9,953 bases of DNA from CAMDWQ01 sp964543965 (GTDB taxonomy: Bacteria; Omnitrophota; Gorgyraeia; 2-02-FULL-51-18). Where the stretch lies: the NCBI GenBank assembly GCA_964543965.1, contig CAZJAX010000077.1, positions 1-9,953 of the forward strand, in the 5' to 3' direction. Positions 9,101 to 9,953 of this stretch are shown here, in pieces. Made by a program: the position numbers and the translations under genes. Under the pieces are notes generated by a model, which had not been told where the DNA came from, searched no databases, and saw nothing but the letters and a program-made list of their open reading frames with translations. The first letter of the stretch is position 1, and every line of letters begins with the position of its first letter.

Positions 9101-9953
9101 GTGATGTCGGAAACTTTTAGGTCTTCATAGGAATTGAGCACGTACACCGGGATGCCCGCGACCGCCGCGTAGTTGACCATACCGGTCGTCTTGGCGACGC
9201 CGGTCTCGCCGTTGATCATCGCGACGCGCGGGCGGTGAACGCGGCCGGTCTTATCGATGCGCGGCTGCCAGGCATGCAGAAGACCTGTCAGGAATATCGC
9301 GTGTTCCGGTGTCATCTCCATGAACGCGCTCGTCGACACTTCATGCACCGGAAGCGCCCGCTCGCGGTTCCAGTCATCCTGCGGGATCTCGATGCCGCCT
9401 ATCGACCGGACGATCTCATATTTCACCGTCACCTGACCGCTGGCTTCATCGTATCGGACCTCCATCTCTCTGGAGAGCGGGTGCCCGTTCTTCATAGCCG
9501 TCAGCGTCGTGGAGTAGGTCTTTGCGGGCGTCGTGATCACGTATTTCTCTTCCGCCAGGTTTTCGCAGCGGATGCGCATGCCGTTGGCCCAGACAATATC
9601 TTCCTTCTCCTTCAGATCCTTCAGCAGCACGCTCTTCTCGGCCGGCCGCGTCTCCACATGTGAAAACTCCTGGAAGATCTGCCGTTTGAGAAGCCCGTAA
9701 TAAGTGCGCAGCTCGGGACGGGTGATCTCCTTTTTCTGGATCTGCTCCTTGAATGCGCCAAAGAGCAGCCTCAGGAGCACGTCATTCTCGAACATCCTCA
9801 GGTCCTGGTCCTCCAGCGCGCCGAGATAGACGGCCTGCGCCGCTTTCAAGACGTAATACATCGGGTCGGGATTTAGCGGCAGCCAGTGACGCTTTTTTTC
9901 CATCTGCACGATCGATGCGAGTTTGAAAATATCCGCCGGCGTGAAACCATACT
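1..9953 (-). CDS. Giant AAA+/zincin/VWA/HEAT-repeat protein, partial at both ends
   Basis: One minus-strand frame is open across the whole window: 3317 codons, with no start or stop seen (the two bases 9952-9953 belong to a further upstream codon). Order from the N-terminal side: possible AAA lid, AAA+ ATPase, acidic/Pro linker, helical region, HExxH metallopeptidase-like segment, Lys/Gly/Asp linker, VWA domain, then HEAT-like repeats interrupted by a recurring unknown module. The encoded part alone should be roughly 360 kDa. I saw no signal peptide or membrane helix in this portion. The AAA domain needs ATP, which suggests the cytoplasm. AAA plus VWA recalls midasin and MoxR/VWA chaperones; the protease and long solenoid in the same chain are unusual. 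Function is inferred as ATP-driven remodelling or degradation of bound proteins. The reading frame and domain order are secure; the biological role is not. Confidence 0.94.
115..951 (-). repeat. HEAT repeat block 4: seven 114-bp (38-residue) tandem units
   Basis: Residues 3001-3279. Seven units in strict 114-bp register, with equivalent bases at 892, 778, 664, 550, 436, 322 and 208 and no indel between them. The repeated protein pattern is AT-x-x-NL-x-LVLEK-x-SDPD-x-x-VR then AAL-x-ALPSFI-x-AN-x. SDPD and the following Arg are HEAT hallmarks. Base composition looks lower in GC than the AAA-coding end (29/60 at 541-600). The exact register makes this stretch prone to unequal recombination, and also to collapse in short-read assembly. 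Confidence 0.93.
952..1269 (-). other. WRMR module 4 (106 residues, unknown family)
   Basis: Residues 2895-3000. Elements: EALHSFTQACILAL, TTINLSTDPSAPDHVVL, AIALWIHSKL, FAQLQTDLAALWRMRQQLL (LWRMR at 1066-1080), ADSEKSANEVFFAALYQQM and SGARLA. Its first 40 residues are near-identical to the partial module at 1-114. After SGARLA the Trp-containing helix and RAT motif found after the other copies are missing. Confidence 0.82.
1270..1929 (-). repeat. HEAT repeat block 3: five 114-bp (38-residue) tandem units
   Basis: Residues 2675-2894. After a Trp helix (EKVGDWINQDLSRAT) come five units in exact 114-bp register; equivalent bases fall at 1819, 1705, 1591, 1477 and 1363. The consensus is LA-x-x-DNL-x-x-VLEKLSDPD-x-x-V then AL-x-TLP-x-F-x-x-AN, a textbook HEAT helix pair. 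Identical DNA between neighbours is long: the 27 bases at 1561-1587 recur at 1675-1701. This indicates recent expansion or ongoing gene conversion within the array. It encodes an in-frame protein solenoid. Confidence 0.92.
1930..2247 (-). other. WRMR module 3 (106 residues, unknown family)
   Basis: Residues 2569-2674. Elements in order: DALSAFASALPFIL, TALDISDDPAVPRRVVL, VMAWLREGA, FSRLQSVLTSLWRMREELL (LWRMR at 2044-2058), VDDAEKLADEVFFTALYQQ and SAARLA. It is close in sequence to module 4, with long shared DNA stretches at an offset of 978 bases, which points to relatively recent duplication. Confidence 0.82.
2248..4005 (-). other. HEAT-like repeat block 2 (about 14 units, two alternating types)
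   Basis: Residues 1983-2568, the longest uninterrupted solenoid in the window. Two repeat flavours largely alternate. One begins N-P-x-LAT-x-E-N-L, as in SNPPLATEENL and GNPALANTANL. The other begins LPA-x-KNPFT, as in KLPASKNPFTAEKF and VPAEKNPFTAANL. The NPFT-type starts lie at 3781, 3559, 3313, 3091, 2734, 2494 and 2362, so pairs are 222 or 246 bases apart before the pattern loosens. Typical HEAT second halves such as LSDPDRNIREAAF are visible. The two types probably make the two faces of the solenoid differ regularly. Confidence 0.82.
4006..4317 (-). other. WRMR module 2 (104 residues, unknown family)
   Basis: Residues 1879-1982. It starts DQLRAFLSAAAFLL, then TEVDISEDAKISDVISI, IADWIVSDIKS, YRRLQADLAGLWRMREELL (LWRMR at 4114-4128), DDAEALADDFFRTSFYKNM and GTRLV. 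It is two residues shorter than the other copies and its end motif is GTRLV rather than a form of RLA, so it is slightly diverged, but all elements are present. Confidence 0.8.
4318..5250 (-). other. HEAT-like repeat block 1 (about 7 units)
   Basis: Residues 1568-1878. It opens with a Trp helix (GRAVEWLEAD) and RATAYNL, then about seven units beginning near ATAYNL, LADDINL, NPFTRRSL, NLFKEASL, FATEENL, FATSANL and LATPENL. Each has two helices, with the second ending in patterns such as ALRVLPYFVEAA. Sequences are well diverged but still in register, consistent with an old expansion. The role is inferred to be a protein-binding scaffold. Confidence 0.78.
5251..5568 (-). other. WRMR module 1 (106 residues, unknown family)
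   Basis: Residues 1462-1567. Order of elements: helix EAFRAFAQAVNFA; short strand-like TRINISGDIAKPENVAL; helix IADWISSKV; helix FTRLQTDMGALWRMRRGLL (Leu1525 starts LWRMR); then DAEALADNVFFVTLYNRM and the end motif SPDGSRLA. The same order recurs in three further complete copies. I do not recognise the fold. It interrupts the HEAT solenoid at intervals and may act as a hinge, a cap or a binding site. Confidence 0.8.
5569..6018 (-). other. HEAT-like repeat block A (about 3 units)
   Basis: Residues 1312-1461. After a Trp-containing helix (LVPWLNEDL), three diverged helical-pair repeats of about 38-40 residues start near ATAQNLGLIL, AFTAQNMNTIL and ASLDSYRLVL; the last continues into RLSGSTEDRRLAAFHALPAY, a clear HEAT pattern. 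HEAT units stack into a curved solenoid that binds other proteins. These units are too diverged to share long DNA matches with the later blocks. Confidence 0.72.
6019..6150 (-). other. Degenerate C-terminal half of a WRMR module
   Basis: Just after the VWA domain, residues 1268-1311 end in GVQSPAGSRLA, matching MQSPDGSRLA at the end of the first full module (5251-5568). What follows also matches: QTVNVEIDRLVPWLNEDL with RATAQNL here, against QAVEIDLGRAVEWLEAD with RATAYNL there. The LWRMR helix itself is no longer recognisable. It looks like an old, decayed copy that marks the original start of the repeat series. Confidence 0.55.
6205..6756 (-). other. Von Willebrand factor A (VWA) domain with MIDAS metal site
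   Basis: Residues 1066-1249, preceded by a helical lead (1007-1065). The first strand and loop, LGLAVDISSST, hold the DxSxS metal-binding motif (Asp1075, Ser1077, Ser1079). The fourth-strand motif LEIVIVDGEV provides Asp1193. The middle loop reads APDGNDF (1161-1166), with Asn1164 where the classical site has Thr. Later strands (GIDIVFIGY) and the closing helix (DVMLQTILKIALL) fit the Rossmann-like VWA fold. VWA domains of this type bind a divalent metal and a partner's acidic residue; next to AAA ATPases they act as adaptor or substrate-gripping modules, as in midasin and MoxR/VWA pairs. In midasin the VWA domain is C-terminal, whereas here more than 2000 residues follow it. Confidence 0.87.
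6934..7131 (-). other. Lys/Gly/Asp-rich disordered linker before the VWA domain
   Basis: Residues 941-1006 are strongly charged and low complexity: first basic and Gly-rich (around KTGRGGGKKGGDPDKESGKK), then mixed and acidic (ASDDDRGEKKPSGTAGETAE). It is almost certainly flexible. Midasin likewise places a long charged, flexible region between its AAA ring and its metal-site VWA domain, so the linker may let the VWA domain swing back onto the ATPase. Confidence 0.75.
7132..7551 (-). other. Helical region after the zincin
   Basis: Residues 801-940. Helices dominate the first two thirds (for example AVKGILNGLWMRH and EKISVIVDALLAASAA), then a less ordered tail around HTAKPGVKKVQQGEDGSGW and VDKGYPQKIVGKAGGKK. 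No family recognised. The early helices may complete the peptidase fold. Confidence 0.5.
7552..7890 (-). other. Zincin-like metallopeptidase segment (HEIGH)
   Basis: Residues 688-800. Two strand-like segments, ARAVVLG and GYFEGEFAVIFRDEAI, precede a helix WTAWHEIGHWVDQ that carries HExxH at 750-754 (His750, Glu751, His754). This strand-then-helix order, hydrophobic residues around the motif and Asp757 just after it are typical of zincin peptidases that bind one zinc with the two His and use the Glu as catalytic base. Glu788, in QHQEAYLRFL on a downstream helix 34 residues after the second His, is the best candidate for a third ligand of the gluzincin type, but that is a guess. The resemblance is loosely to the anthrax lethal-factor type of HE-x-GH-x-x-D motif. 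It could be a degenerate, non-catalytic copy; no substrate can be inferred. Confidence 0.62.
7891..8340 (-). other. Helical region of unknown family between AAA linker and zincin
   Basis: Residues 538-687 are mostly amphipathic helix by eye, including DLLGFANKVLAPFLQAVSDM and LWEQFAHLRRIFAE. No catalytic residues or known fold could be named. Position suggests either a helical subdomain of the metallopeptidase, as many zincins have ahead of the HExxH helix, or a spacer that connects it to the ATPase. Confidence 0.5.
8341..8433 (-). other. Acidic, Pro/Ala-rich linker after the AAA domain
   Basis: Residues 507-537 are low complexity: an acidic run (EEDGEDG), then a Pro/Ala stretch (APPAPEPKPASG) and more acidic residues. 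It is probably disordered and lets the ATPase move relative to the downstream peptidase-like part. The 66 residues before it (441-506) carry no motif that I recognise. Confidence 0.7.
8632..9324 (-). other. AAA+ ATPase domain, midasin/MoxR-like
   Basis: Residues 210-440. The order of motifs is that of the dynein/midasin/MoxR branch of AAA+ ATPases. A helix and strand lead to the P-loop GETGVAKTTG (248-257), followed by GIPVYVLNSYEDLKVSDITQ, matching the usual segment after the P-loop. Walker B is VVVVWDEAN (330-338), with the Asp335-Glu336 pair. A beta insert follows, then sensor 1 in TFNPAEKYAGREGFSREI (Asn381), very like the NP-x-x-x-x-Y-x-GR-x-x-LS block of midasin. A sensor-2-like Arg432 lies in GVGNVRDAMERRL. 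Two oddities: the P-loop has Ala253 where a Gly normally precedes the Lys, and the usual Arg-Phe after the LS motif is replaced by HKFW, so the arginine finger is unclear. Expected role: ATP-driven remodelling of a protein partner, probably with the VWA domain of the same chain. Confidence 0.9.
9325..9636 (-). other. Beta-rich spacer before the AAA+ core
   Basis: Residues 106-209 join the helical start to the ATPase. They contain several alternating hydrophobic stretches, for example KYVITTPAKTYSTTLTAM (136-153) and MEVRYDEASGQVTVKYEIV (163-181), which look like beta hairpins. One of the very few cysteines of the protein is here (residue 129). I recognise no family. It may be an insert that packs on the AAA core or a substrate-contact element. 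Confidence 0.5.
9637..9951 (-). other. N-terminal helical region, possibly the lid of an upstream AAA module
   Basis: Residues 1-105 are predicted helical by eye. The opening FTPADIFKLASIV, followed by a helix around AAQAVYLGALEDQDLR (37-52), resembles the small helical lid that ends each AAA module in midasin-type proteins, where a conserved Tyr-containing helix precedes the next module. If so, the gene carries at least one more AAA domain upstream of the window. No catalytic motif is present, so this rests on pattern resemblance only. It could equally be a helical N-terminal extension of the AAA domain at 8632-9324. Confidence 0.4.

Overview
The window lies entirely inside one giant protein-coding gene on the minus strand. 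The frame whose codons start at positions 1, 4, 7 and so on, read on the reverse complement, has no stop from 9951 down to 1. That gives 3317 consecutive codons with neither the start codon nor the stop codon in view. Residue numbers below count from the codon at 9951-9949 as residue 1, so residue k has its lowest base at 9952-3k. I found no second gene, RNA gene, promoter, terminator, CRISPR array or insertion sequence. Other-frame ORFs on both strands look like shadows of this gene.

Layout from the N-terminal side (high coordinates): (1) a helical stretch that may be the lid of a preceding AAA module, then a beta-rich spacer (residues 1-209); (2) a midasin/MoxR-like AAA+ ATPase with a P-loop at 248-257, Walker B at 330-336 and a sensor-1 Asn at 381; (3) an acidic, Pro-rich linker and a helical region; (4) a zincin-like metallopeptidase segment with HEIGH at 750-754; (5) a second helical region and a Lys/Gly/Asp-rich linker; (6) a von Willebrand factor A (VWA) domain with a DxSxS metal site at 1075-1079; (7) more than 2000 residues of HEAT-like helical repeats. 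The repeats are split into blocks of about 3, 7, 14, 5 and 7 units by a recurring 104-106-residue module that I do not recognise and call here the WRMR module, after its best conserved motif. A fifth WRMR module is entered at the window's low-coordinate edge, so the series continues outside.

The AAA and VWA parts follow the logic of midasin and MoxR/VWA chaperones. In those systems an ATP-driven AAA machine works with a metal-site VWA domain to remodel a bound partner. Here both sit in one chain with a probable protease between them and a very long protein-binding solenoid behind. The likeliest reading, by inference, is a self-contained remodelling and proteolysis machine whose HEAT scaffold holds partners or substrates.

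The repeats show an age gradient. Blocks nearest position 1 are nearly uniform 114-bp units with long identical DNA stretches; those next to the VWA domain are diverged. Base composition also shifts: 42/60 G+C at 9181-9240 against 29/60 at 541-600, two sample lines only. The organism is probably a bacterium of moderate to high GC. Giant genes of this kind have been reported from Omnitrophota and similar uncultured or predatory lineages, but nothing in the window proves the taxon.
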